64,000 nucleotides of DNA. It comes from CALESS01 sp041741455 (GTDB taxonomy: Bacteria > Chloroflexota > Anaerolineae > Anaerolineales > Anaerolineaceae). Below are positions 30,562 to 38,547 of this stretch, piece by piece; position 1 is the stretch's first letter; each line of letters opens with the position of its first letter. A program made the position numbers and the translations under genes. The notes below the pieces were generated by a model. That model searched no databases and was not told where the DNA came from. It saw nothing but the letters and a program-made list of their open reading frames with translations. The stretch lies in NCBI GenBank assembly GCA_041741455.1, contig JBGSJZ010000142.1:1-64000 (forward strand), in the 5' to 3' direction.

Positions 30562-32591
30562 CGCAATACCTCTTTGAGTTCTGGACATTGAAGCAGGTCA
30601 ACCAAATCTTCGGCGAATTGCCGATCAGTTCCCTGCGGCGGGTTATTTTCAACACTACGCTCCCACAAGGCACAAAGTCCAGGTTGAGTTTTGCTGTTGA
30701 ATGTGAATAAGTCGATGGATAATTCATATGCGCCTGACCAGTCATTGGTCATGATCATTGCTTCAGCCTTTGGATACATTTCAGTCTCATGTAAAGCGGA
30801 TAAACCTTTAGACTCTGCTTGTGAAAACCAATCCAGGGTCGTGTTCCAATCTGCTTGTTGTCTGGCAAGGTCGGCTTTTTCATAATAATAACACCAGTCA
30901 TATTGAGGTTCAGCACCAAAGAGTTGGATCGGAGGAAGAGCTATTTTTGACGGTTCGGGTTGAATCAGACTCAAATCTGAGATCGCTATCGCTTCTAAAA
31001 AGTTTGGAGGTTGATAAAAGGTAATTTGTGTATTAGTAGATTCACTAAGAACTTGAAGACAATCCTTGGAATTAAAGACAAATAAAACAGAACGATTAGA
31101 GTTGCCTGTAAAGGAGAAAGAACGGTAAATAATCTCCAGAGAAGTATTCGGAATGAGGGCCTGTGTGCTGTCAATTTGTGAGGATTCGAGCAACATCAAT
31201 TGGTAAGGTGTTTGCCGGGTGGACAATTCAGGCGCATAAATCCAATTGAGGGGTGCTGATAGCGACGTGCCGCTGTAATATTGGGCAAAACGCAGGCTGT
31301 CTGTCACCAGCATGGTGTTTGGTTCCAGGCCTGGTATGCGCCATGTGAGTTGCCAAAAAAGCTTTTTTTGGTCCGCCCAGGCTAGGCGGAACTGATTGGC
31401 GGTGTCGATCTGGCTGGCGATCGAGAAGGTGAGTAGTAAGGCAGCCATGGTAGCCTTCATCCAGCATCTTGGTAGGAATGAAATAACTCCAACAGTGAAA
31501 ATGGAAGACCCGAGACCGAGCGCGATCATAAATCGGTTCCACGGGAATTCCAGGTTTGCAGGTAGCCCGGCTGCCATGAAGGGAATCAGTGACAGGGACG
31601 TAGCAATCAGGCCAAGGATTATTGCACTCAAGCCCCAGCGATGGTGATTGGGGGCTGGCGCCTGGTTTTTCTGCATGGTCATGATGGCAAACAATAAGCC
31701 AGTGAAAACAATGATAATGATGGCCAGGACGAGGAACAATGTTTTGCCGGAAAGGTTATAGGAGGAAGGATCAAACAGTCTACCCCAAACGAAGAGGAGA
31801 GCAATCACCAGCTCATGTAGAGCTGTAGTGATCAGAGTCCATATTGATTTAACCGGGTTGGCTGAGATGTCATTCAGCAGGGTGATATCGTACATAAAAG
31901 ACTGGAAGAAGAAGACCCGCCAGATGGTGAAGGCGACAAGTGGGATGAAATAGGGTAGCCAATACCAGATAGTGCGCTTGAGGCGTCGCAAGAAGGTGAG
32001 ACCCGTCCCGGCCAACGTCAACCAGATTAAGACTGGGCGGATAAGCTCCAGCCCAAAGTGATACTCAACTGAAATCAAGCCATAGACACCTAGAGGCCAA
32101 CCTGCCAGGATCCAGAGCCAGATACGGTGTGGATTGCGGGCGGCGCGGATGCTGCATGCCAGTGAAAACAACATCCCTGCTTCAATCAAGTAAACCAAGC
32201 TGTATTGAACTGAAAACCAGTGAAATTGAAATCCAGGAAACACAGTATACAGCATTGCACCAACGGCTGCTTCAAAGTTATGCTCCGGCCAAATTTGCTT
32301 GAGGAGGTCCCAAAACGCCAGACCCAAAATCCACCGAGTTAACACAGCAAAGGTTTGCCAGGCGATAGGGGAATCCCCCATCAAGGGCGTCAGAACGACA
32401 TAGATCCAGGCCAGGAAAGGCCGATCCTGGGCGAAGAAATCTGTAAATGCCGCACTGCCAAAAAAATGCCGAAACCAAACGATATACCAATCATCCAGGT
32501 AGAAACCCAGCCAAGGGATGAAAAGACCGTAGGCAAGGGCTACAATAGTGAGCAGAATAATGGGAAAGAAGCGATTGAGATTCGATTTCAT
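30558..32591 (-). CDS. GT-C-fold membrane glycosyltransferase with TPR-like tail
   Basis: A 677-residue protein; the ATG at 32591 has GTGAGGAT upstream. About 11-12 hydrophobic helices occupy the first ~430 residues. The first external loop contains an Asp-Asp-Trp triad ('YLDDWYIVW'), the position and type of the catalytic acid in GT-C enzymes that use polyprenyl-phosphate sugars. The C-terminal ~130 residues are outside and helical, with 'YDWCYYYEKADLARQQADWN' resembling a TPR unit. It pairs with the GtrB-like gene and resembles the protein at 52098. A truncated copy exists at 34152-34612. Confidence 0.75.
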   Translation of the reverse strand: MKSNLNRFFPIILLTIVALAYGLFIPWLGFYLDDWYIVWFRHFFGSAAFTDFFAQDRPFLAWIYVVLTPLMGDSPIAWQTFAVLTRWILGLAFWDLLKQIWPEHNFEAAVGAMLYTVFPGFQFHWFSVQYSLVYLIEAGMLFSLACSIRAARNPHRIWLWILAGWPLGVYGLISVEYHFGLELIRPVLIWLTLAGTGLTFLRRLKRTIWYWLPYFIPLVAFTIWRVFFFQSFMYDITLLNDISANPVKSIWTLITTALHELVIALLFVWGRLFDPSSYNLSGKTLFLVLAIIIIVFTGLLFAIMTMQKNQAPAPNHHRWGLSAIILGLIATSLSLIPFMAAGLPANLEFPWNRFMIALGLGSSIFTVGVISFLPRCWMKATMAALLLTFSIASQIDTANQFRLAWADQKKLFWQLTWRIPGLEPNTMLVTDSLRFAQYYSGTSLSAPLNWIYAPELSTRQTPYQLMLLESSQIDSTQALIPNTSLEIIYRSFSFTGNSNRSVLFVFNSKDCLQVLSESTNTQITFYQPPNFLEAIAISDLSLIQPEPSKIALPPIQLFGAEPQYDWCYYYEKADLARQQADWNTTLDWFSQAESKGLSALHETEMYPKAEAMIMTNDWSGAYELSIDLFTFNSKTQPGLCALWERSVENNPPQGTDRQFAEDLVDLLQCPELKEVLR

Positions 32592-32614
32592 CTGTTGATC
32601 CTCACCAATTTTAC

Positions 32615-33829
32615 TTAGATGATGGGGGCTGGAAAAAACACGGAAGAAAAATAATAAATTATCCCGCAAATGAGATGTAAACCAAAAATTGACAAAACTA
32701 TCCATTTTTTTAATTTATCCGTTGGATTTAAAACACAAAATACTTTGTTCTTCCCGGCCACCGAAACCGTCACAACAAATAAAATAAAAACAGCGCACAT
32801 CGGCCCCCACCAGAAATTAATGCTGGGCCAATTAATCCTTTCGGAAAAAAATAATGCAGGAATGAGGGCTGTTAGAAAATTTACCCAGGCCAATTGCAAA
32901 GTGGGCTCATTGCACACTTGCTTCCAATACAGGAGGGTTAAGATTAGCGGGGACAAAATTGATAATAAGATGAATATTAATACCAGGCCGATATTGGGAA
33001 CGTAATTTAATATTGCTTGAAATGGGGCAAAGATGATCGAATCATCGGAATTTCCGAAATAGGACAAGACGAATTGCATTCCCAGTATTATTGATCCTGG
33101 AATGGCCAGACCACTGATCAAATAGGGCCAGTTAAACTTACGAAAATTACGAAGATGGATGATGACATAAAAACCTACCGCCGGCAAAAATGTGAGAGTA
33201 AAACTGGCTTTTGACATTGTCCCTAAAACAATTAAAATTCCGGCAATCAATAAAGCAGACCAATGAGATTTGGAATATAGGTTCTTGATTGTGTGAAGAA
33301 ACAACAACAAAGCGAAGGGCCGAAGCAAGAGATAAGTGGGATTGTGGAAAGGGTTTCCGTTGATATATCCAAGGTACATTTGATCGGGAAGGGTGAATAA
33401 GAAAATTGGGGAAATGAGCATAACAGCTAAGGTGCTGCCTCCGGCAAGCCAGTAGTTGTTTTTTGTTTTGGTAGCATCCCATTCTTTGATAAATTGCTTG
33501 TAAATAATGATCGCAGTGATCACATACACGATCGTGATGATGATCATGGTGGAAATTTCATATGACTTTAGATCTATGATTTGTTTGAAGGTCTGGTTTA
33601 TCCTAACAAAATAATTGAAAGGCAAAAATGCCCGCACTATTATAATGAGTTGTTGAAAAAGCTGGTGAGCAGGACGAAATAGATATCCTTTATCCACAAG
33701 TTCATGTGCCCATACAATATGATCTGAAAAATCACCTGTCTTGAGCTGACGGTATGTAACCTCTCCAAAAACAGCTATCACAATACTGGAGAGCAGGATA
33801 ATAACTTTTAAGTGAGTTTTCTCTTTCAA
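32615..33829 (-). CDS. 404-residue polytopic membrane protein, probable GT-C-like (copy B)
   Basis: A 404-residue protein beginning with TTG after AAGGGTG; its paralog also uses TTG at the same place. About eleven hydrophobic helices. The first loop has 'TGDFSDHIVWA', an acidic/His motif where GT-C enzymes have catalytic residues, and a second conserved loop reads 'NPFHNPTYLLLRPFALL'. No family is certain. It is directly upstream of the GT-C gene (24-base gap) and may act with it. About 50% identical by eye to 34629-35843. AT-rich composition. Confidence 0.7.
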   Translation of the reverse strand: MKEKTHLKVIILLSSIVIAVFGEVTYRQLKTGDFSDHIVWAHELVDKGYLFRPAHQLFQQLIIIVRAFLPFNYFVRINQTFKQIIDLKSYEISTMIIITIVYVITAIIIYKQFIKEWDATKTKNNYWLAGGSTLAVMLISPIFLFTLPDQMYLGYINGNPFHNPTYLLLRPFALLLFLHTIKNLYSKSHWSALLIAGILIVLGTMSKASFTLTFLPAVGFYVIIHLRNFRKFNWPYLISGLAIPGSIILGMQFVLSYFGNSDDSIIFAPFQAILNYVPNIGLVLIFILLSILSPLILTLLYWKQVCNEPTLQLAWVNFLTALIPALFFSERINWPSINFWWGPMCAVFILFVVTVSVAGKNKVFCVLNPTDKLKKWIVLSIFGLHLICGIIYYFSSVFFPAPII

Positions 33830-33887
33830 GCAACACCCTTATAACCAGATTCTTATATTCGTAGATAAACGCTATTGTAACATGACC

Positions 33888-33933
33888 TTTTCCGGGCCGA
33901 TTCGCTGCGGCATAATTCAGTTATTGAATATTG
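33888..33933 (+). promoter_or_regulatory. Relic EPS-regulator promoter
   Basis: TTTTCC (33888-33893) and CATAAT (33911-33916) are 17 bases apart, followed by ttcag and ttgaatattg (33924-33933). It matches the promoter at 35893-35938 almost base for base, but both hexamers are further from consensus and no regulator gene follows. It appears to be the leftover of a tandem duplication. Confidence 0.65.
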
Positions 33934-34151
33934 TAACATCTTGAATTATATCGCTAGCTATATCCAACGCCTCGATCCATGGATCAACGTTTGCTGAGCA
34001 ATCAGGAGTGAAAATGAAAAACAACTTCTCCCTAACACTTTTAGCTAGGAAATACTTCTTTTTTTCCACTTGGTTACCAGAATGACAGCTGGAATAAGCA
34101 GCCCTTACCTGTCGGGACCGTTTTCTCCCATACACCCGGATTTGGAAGTTG

Positions 34152-34612
34152 CCTGGGCAAAGCGGATGCTACATGCCAGTGAAAACAACAATCCTGCCTC
34201 AATCAGGTAGACCTGGCTGTATTACACCGAAAACCAATGAAAATGAGAGCCAGGAAAAACGCTATATAAAGTGTCCCCCCTGGCCGCCTCAAATTTTAGC
34301 TTCGGCCAAATTTGCTTGAGCAGGTTCCAAAGCGCCAGACCCAAAATCCACCGCGTTAACACGGCAAAGGTCTGCCAGGCGATACGGGAATCTCCCGTCA
34401 AGGGTGTCTGAACCACATAGATCCAGGCCAGGAAAGGCCGATACTGGGCAAAGAAATCTGTAAAAGCGGCATTGCTAAAAAAATACTGAAACCACACGAT
34501 ATACCAATTATCCAGGAAGAAACCAGCCAGGGAATAAACAAACCATAAGCCAGAAAGATAACGACCAGCAGGATTAATGGGAAGAACCGGCTTATGAAAA
34601 CGAGGTTAATTT
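34152..34612 (-). pseudogene. Truncated, frameshifted GT-C gene
   Basis: The segment aligns with the first ~150 codons of the GT-C gene at 30558-32591. An open part (34222-34497) encodes 'AAFTDFFAQYRPFLAWIYVV' and continues about 80% identical to the intact protein, including 'LTRWILGLALWNLLKQIWP'. Near 34530 the frame is lost where the intact gene has one more base, and the remaining ~520 codons are missing. There is no start with a ribosome site. It cannot encode a working enzyme. Confidence 0.8.
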
Positions 34613-34628
34613 TTTTATAAGATGGTTT

Positions 34629-35843
34629 TCATAAATAGGCTGAAGGGAATAGGACGGATTTAAAATAGAATAGTATCCCACAAATTAGATGCAGGGCGAA
34701 GGCAGATGAAATAAGTAACCGCTGTAACCTACCAGCTGATTTCTTGAATGAGAATGCCCCCAATTTCCGGGCTAGGGAGATGGTTTCAACAAACAGCAAA
34801 AAGGCTGCTATACTCAAACCCCAGAAGAAATTGAGACTTTTCATATTGATTACCTGGGTGAAAAGAATGGCCAGCAGCAGAGCCACCAAAAGATTTAACC
34901 AGGCCAGACTCAGGCGCAGGTCATTGCGGGTTTGCTCCCAGTAGAGGAAAGTGATGAGCAGGGGAAATAAAATGGAGAGAAGAAAAAAAACAAAGAACAC
35001 CCATATGTTTGGTACAAATTGTAGAATGGCCAGGAAAGGGGCGAGAATCATGGAATCCGTGCCTGCCCCGTAAGAGGAGATCAGGAATTGGATCGCCAGC
35101 ATCATCATACCTGGAAGTCCAAGCCCAAAAATTAAATATCCCCAATTTACTTCCTTCAACTTTCGATATTGAATCAACGCCAGCAGGCCAATGGCCGGTA
35201 AAAAGGTGAGCGTGAAACTGGCTTTGGATTCGGTGGCCGCGATGATCAAAATGGCCGCCACCAATACCTGATGAAAACTGAAGCGGGAATACAGGTTACT
35301 AAATGCATGCCAGAAACACAACAATGCAAACGGGCGCAAAAGAATTTGGGTAGGGTTATGGTAAGGATTGGGGGTAATGTACCCGATGTACATTCGTTCT
35401 GGGAAGGTAAACAGAAAAATGGGTCCCACAATCATCGCTGCCAGAGTGAGGAACCCCGCGAACCAGGGATCCGACTTTTTCCCGTCAGCCTGCCGCTCGC
35501 GTGTAAGGCGGGTGAAAATCAGGTTTGCAACGGCAAGATAAGCAAGGACACAGATAAGCATCACGGCGATTTCATAGGATTTGAGCTCAATAATCTGGCG
35601 AAAGAGCTTGCTAAACCTTGCAAATGCATCATACGGAAGTAGCGCTCGAACGGCAACCGTCAATTGCTCAAAGAGAGAATGGGATGGGATAAAGATATAT
35701 CCTTTGTCTGCCAGATTACCTGCCCATTCAATATGGTCTGCGTAATCTCCAACTTTCAATTGCCGATACGTGACATATCCAAAGATGGCTGTAGCGATCA
35801 GGGAGAGAATCGTGAGATGGGTGGTTTGAGATTTGCTTTTCAA
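34629..35843 (-). CDS. 404-residue polytopic membrane protein, probable GT-C-like (copy A)
   Basis: A 404-residue protein starting with TTG (GGCAGGTTGATCCA upstream). About eleven membrane helices. Shared motifs with copy B: 'VTYRQLKVGDYADHIEWA', 'ITPNPYHNPTQILLRPFALL', 'SKASFTLTFLPAIG' and a C-terminal 'FALHLICGILFYF'. It is divergent from the EPS regulator at 35946, 102 bases away, so both may be controlled from one region. Downstream only a decayed GT-C copy remains, so it may have lost its partner. Confidence 0.7.
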   Translation of the reverse strand: MKSKSQTTHLTILSLIATAIFGYVTYRQLKVGDYADHIEWAGNLADKGYIFIPSHSLFEQLTVAVRALLPYDAFARFSKLFRQIIELKSYEIAVMLICVLAYLAVANLIFTRLTRERQADGKKSDPWFAGFLTLAAMIVGPIFLFTFPERMYIGYITPNPYHNPTQILLRPFALLCFWHAFSNLYSRFSFHQVLVAAILIIAATESKASFTLTFLPAIGLLALIQYRKLKEVNWGYLIFGLGLPGMMMLAIQFLISSYGAGTDSMILAPFLAILQFVPNIWVFFVFFLLSILFPLLITFLYWEQTRNDLRLSLAWLNLLVALLLAILFTQVINMKSLNFFWGLSIAAFLLFVETISLARKLGAFSFKKSAGRLQRLLISSAFALHLICGILFYFKSVLFPSAYL

Positions 35844-35892
35844 TGGATCAACCTGCCGGAGATTTTTGCTAATGTGCTATTGTAACATGACC

Positions 35893-35938
35893 TTTACCGG
35901 ACCGATTCGCTGCGGTATAATTCAGTCATTGAATATTG
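35893..35938 (+). promoter_or_regulatory. Promoter and candidate operator of second EPS regulator
   Basis: TTTACC (35893-35898) and a perfect TATAAT (35916-35921), 17 bases apart, then ttcag and ttgaatattg (35929-35938). GGAG and the ATG follow within 25 bases of the -10, so the leader is very short. The motif is shared with 19726-19749. Confidence 0.78.
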
Positions 35939-35945
35939 GAGTTGC

Positions 35946-36431
35946 ATGGAAATTATCGAAGAAACCAGCCGCGATCTTGATCTACTCAATCATATAACCA
36001 ATGACCCAGATGCCACCCAGGCGAACCTGGCCTCACAGCTTGGAGTGGCAGTAGGGACGGTCAACTGGCACTTGAAACGTTTGGTGGCCAAGGGTTATGT
36101 CAAGGTGCGGCGCGCCCAACGTCACAAATTACTTTATATCATCACACCGGAGGGGATTGCTCTGCGCGCCCGGTTGACTCTCCAATACATCCAAAACTCG
36201 TTCAGCTTGTACCGCCAGACTCGCACCCGGGTGCTGGAGCTCTTGGCGCAGGTGCGCCAGATGGGATTTCTGTGCATAGGGTTGTCTGGTGAGGGGGATG
36301 TGGCTGAGGTTTGCCGTCTGACCTGTCTGGAACAGGGCATCGAAATTGTTCTGGATGGCAACACCCCCATTTTGCAGGTGAGTGGTTTGCATGTTAATTT
36401 AATTTTCGACACAACCAACGGAGGCGAATGA
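35946..36431 (+). CDS. EPS-associated MarR-family regulator (copy 2)
   Basis: A 161-residue regulator with TTGGAG before the ATG. Winged helix with 'DATQANLASQLGVAVGTVNW', 'HLKRLVAKGYVKVRRAQ' and 'HKLLYIITPEGIALRARL', about 60% identical by eye to the regulator at 19752. The C-terminal part again has 'GLSGEGDVAEVCRLTCLE'. It overlaps the ABC permease by 4 bases and heads a block of at least 23 plus-strand genes. Probable role is control of the glycan locus, including its own promoter. Confidence 0.87.
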   Translation: MEIIEETSRDLDLLNHITNDPDATQANLASQLGVAVGTVNWHLKRLVAKGYVKVRRAQRHKLLYIITPEGIALRARLTLQYIQNSFSLYRQTRTRVLELLAQVRQMGFLCIGLSGEGDVAEVCRLTCLEQGIEIVLDGNTPILQVSGLHVNLIFDTTNGGE

Positions 36432-37288
36432 CGAGCGAAACGAAAATCGTCGCTCCCCGGCAGGTGCTGCCGGTTACCCATCTAGAACCAGCCCGTGGTT
36501 GGGTCAGCCTGAATCTGGCTGAACTCTGGCAATACCGCGAATTGATCTACTTCCTTACCTGGCGGGATATCAAGGTGCGTTACAAACAGGCTGCCCTCGG
36601 TATTCTGTGGGTGGTGATCCAGGCCGTGTTGACGATGGTGGTTTTCACGGTCATTTTTGGCGGGTTGTTCAAACTCCCCACGGATAACAACATCCCCACA
36701 CCATTGTTTATTTTGGCTGCCCAACTCCCCTGGCACTTGTTCTCAGGCGCTCTTTCACGCTCAGGCACCAGCCTGGTGGGGAATGCCAATCTGCTGACCA
36801 AAGTGTATTTCCCTCGATTGGCCATCCCTCTCTCGGCTGTATCGGCCGGGTTGGTGGATTTTGGCGTCTCGCTGCTGGTGCTGATCGGTATGATGCTGTA
36901 CTATGGTACGCCCTTCACCTGGAAGATGTTGATGATCTTTCCGCTGGCATTATTGGCCTTATTGACCGCCCTTTCTGTCGGCTTGTGGCTTTCGGCACTC
37001 AATGTGCAATACCGGGATGTCCAGCAAATGATCCCCTTTTTGGTTAACATCTGGATGTACGCCTCACCGGTGGGCTATTCAGCCAGCCTGATCACCAATC
37101 CAACCTGGAAATTGATCTACAGCCTCAACCCGCTGGCAGGTATTATCCAGGGCTTTCGCTGGGCGTTGCTGGGCGCCAACCCGCCGGATGTGATGTTGGC
37201 GGTTTCATCGGCAGTGGTAGTGGTGCTGTTTATCAGCGGACTGTTCTACTTCCGACGTATGGAAAAGACTTTTGCGGATATGGTATGA
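36428..37288 (+). CDS. wzm: Polysaccharide ABC exporter permease, Wzm-like
   Basis: A 286-residue ABC-2-type permease. After a soluble N-terminus with 'ELIYFLTWRDIKVRYKQAALG' (the conserved amphipathic entry) there are six hydrophobic helices, with 'AQLPWHLFSGALSRSGTSLVGNANLLTKVYFPR' features and 'YASPVGYSASLI' late in the chain. Overlaps both neighbours by 4 bases. With Wzt it would move a lipid-linked glycan across the membrane. Confidence 0.92.
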   Translation: MTSETKIVAPRQVLPVTHLEPARGWVSLNLAELWQYRELIYFLTWRDIKVRYKQAALGILWVVIQAVLTMVVFTVIFGGLFKLPTDNNIPTPLFILAAQLPWHLFSGALSRSGTSLVGNANLLTKVYFPRLAIPLSAVSAGLVDFGVSLLVLIGMMLYYGTPFTWKMLMIFPLALLALLTALSVGLWLSALNVQYRDVQQMIPFLVNIWMYASPVGYSASLITNPTWKLIYSLNPLAGIIQGFRWALLGANPPDVMLAVSSAVVVVLFISGLFYFRRMEKTFADMV

Positions 37289-38547
37289 GCGATATCGCCA
37301 TTCGAGTTGAAGATCTGGGTAAACAATACCGCATCGGGATGATGCAAACACAGTACCGCACCCTGCGCGATAACATCATGGAAGGTTTTCACCGCATTGG
37401 ACGCGGACGGAAGGGTTCCACCAGTACCATTTGGGCGTTGCGCAATGTCTCCTTCGACGTGCGCCAGGGTCAGGTGCTGGGTGTGATTGGCCGCAACGGC
37501 GCTGGAAAGAGTACGCTGCTTAAGTTACTGGCGCGCGTCACCGATCCGACCGAGGGTCGAGGTGTGATTTATGGACGGGTGGGTAGCCTGCTGGAAGTTG
37601 GTACGGGTTTTCATCCAGAATTAACTGGACGCGAGAACATCTACCTGAATGGAGCCATCCTGGGCATGCACCGGGTCGAAATCGAACGTAAGTTTGATGA
37701 AATTGTCGCCTTCTCCGAAGTCGAGCAGTTCATCGATACTCCGGTCAAACGCTATTCCAGTGGCATGTACTTGCGATTAGCCTTTGCCGTGGCAGCCCAT
37801 CTGGAACCGGAGATCCTGGTGGTGGATGAAGTCTTGGCAGTGGGTGATGCTGAGTTTCAACGCAAATGCCTGGGCAAGATGAGCGACGTAGCCCAGCAAG
37901 GTCGGACCGTGATGTTCGTTAGCCACAATATGAGCGCAGTGCTGCGCCTGACCGAGGAAACCCTTGTCATCGAGAAAGGCCGATTGGCCATGCGCGCCCC
38001 CACCACCGAAGCGGTGGACTATTACCTTTCCCAGGGCTTCTCCCAGCAGGGTGAACGCACCTGGGATGCTGATGAAGTCCCTGCTGATGCTGCTCCCTTC
38101 CGACCGATTGCCATGCGGGTAAAGGATGCGACTGGACGTATCTCCGATTCACTGCGCTCGGTGGAACCGATGGTAGTGGAGATTGAATATCAACTTACAG
38201 CGTCGGTCACCGGCCTGCGAGTGGGGATTTACCTGATGAGCACGCGTGGCGAATACGTTTTCACTTCCTTTGATACGGATGAGCCGGAAAAATTCACCAA
38301 CTACACTTCTCGCAAACCCGGTCGTTATATTTCGCGCTGCATCATTCCCGCGGATACGCTCAACGAAGGGCGTTACTCGCTAGGGATGAATGCTGGATCA
38401 TATAAAATTCGACGTTATTTTCAAGATGAGCAAGCGCTGGCTTTTACTATCGATGCGGCCGGAGCGCCAGGCACCCACTGGCCGGAAGCTCGGCTGGGTT
38501 TGGTGCGACCACGCTTGGACTGGCAAATTGAAGGATTGGGCTCATGA
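37285..38547 (+). CDS. wzt: Polysaccharide ABC exporter ATPase with carbohydrate-binding tail, Wzt-like
   Basis: A 420-residue protein. ATPase domain (about 1-245) with Walker A 'GRNGAGKST', signature 'YSSGMYLRLAFAVA' and Walker B 'ILVVDEVLAVGD'. The C-terminal ~150 residues are a beta-sandwich of the Wzt-C type ('VEPMVVEIEYQL', 'LRVGIYLMSTRGEYVF', 'LNEGRYSLGMNAG'). In O-antigen systems this tail recognises the finished non-reducing end, so export may depend on a specific terminal sugar. Overlaps Wzm and the following gene by 4 bases. Confidence 0.93.
   Translation: MSDIAIRVEDLGKQYRIGMMQTQYRTLRDNIMEGFHRIGRGRKGSTSTIWALRNVSFDVRQGQVLGVIGRNGAGKSTLLKLLARVTDPTEGRGVIYGRVGSLLEVGTGFHPELTGRENIYLNGAILGMHRVEIERKFDEIVAFSEVEQFIDTPVKRYSSGMYLRLAFAVAAHLEPEILVVDEVLAVGDAEFQRKCLGKMSDVAQQGRTVMFVSHNMSAVLRLTEETLVIEKGRLAMRAPTTEAVDYYLSQGFSQQGERTWDADEVPADAAPFRPIAMRVKDATGRISDSLRSVEPMVVEIEYQLTASVTGLRVGIYLMSTRGEYVFTSFDTDEPEKFTNYTSRKPGRYISRCIIPADTLNEGRYSLGMNAGSYKIRRYFQDEQALAFTIDAAGAPGTHWPEARLGLVRPRLDWQIEGLGS

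Larger units (their letters stand above)
32137..33934. repeat. Segmental duplication, copy B
   Basis: This interval (start of the GT-C gene, the 404-residue gene and its upstream promoter) aligns in order with 34152-35938. End parts match best: the GT-C 5' region at roughly 80% protein identity, the promoter part nearly base for base, while the 404-residue proteins in between are only about half identical. Confidence 0.8.
33830..34628. other. Region with relic promoter and truncated gene
   Basis: About 800 bases hold a relic copy of the EPS-regulator promoter (33888-33933), roughly 200 bases with no recognisable gene (a 23-codon frame at 34014-34085 has an AGGAG site but no homology) and the decayed 5' part of a GT-C gene (34152-34612). 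Confidence 0.7.
34152..35938. repeat. Segmental duplication, copy A
   Basis: Partner of 32137-33934: truncated GT-C copy, intact 404-residue gene and functional-looking promoter. This copy keeps the MarR-type regulator after the promoter, whereas copy B has lost it. Confidence 0.8.

Noticed and set aside
34014..34085. 23-codon frame with AGGAG site downstream of the relic promoter
   Set aside because: The ribosome site is good and the frame is complete, but the promoter is decayed and the peptide has no known counterpart; could be chance.
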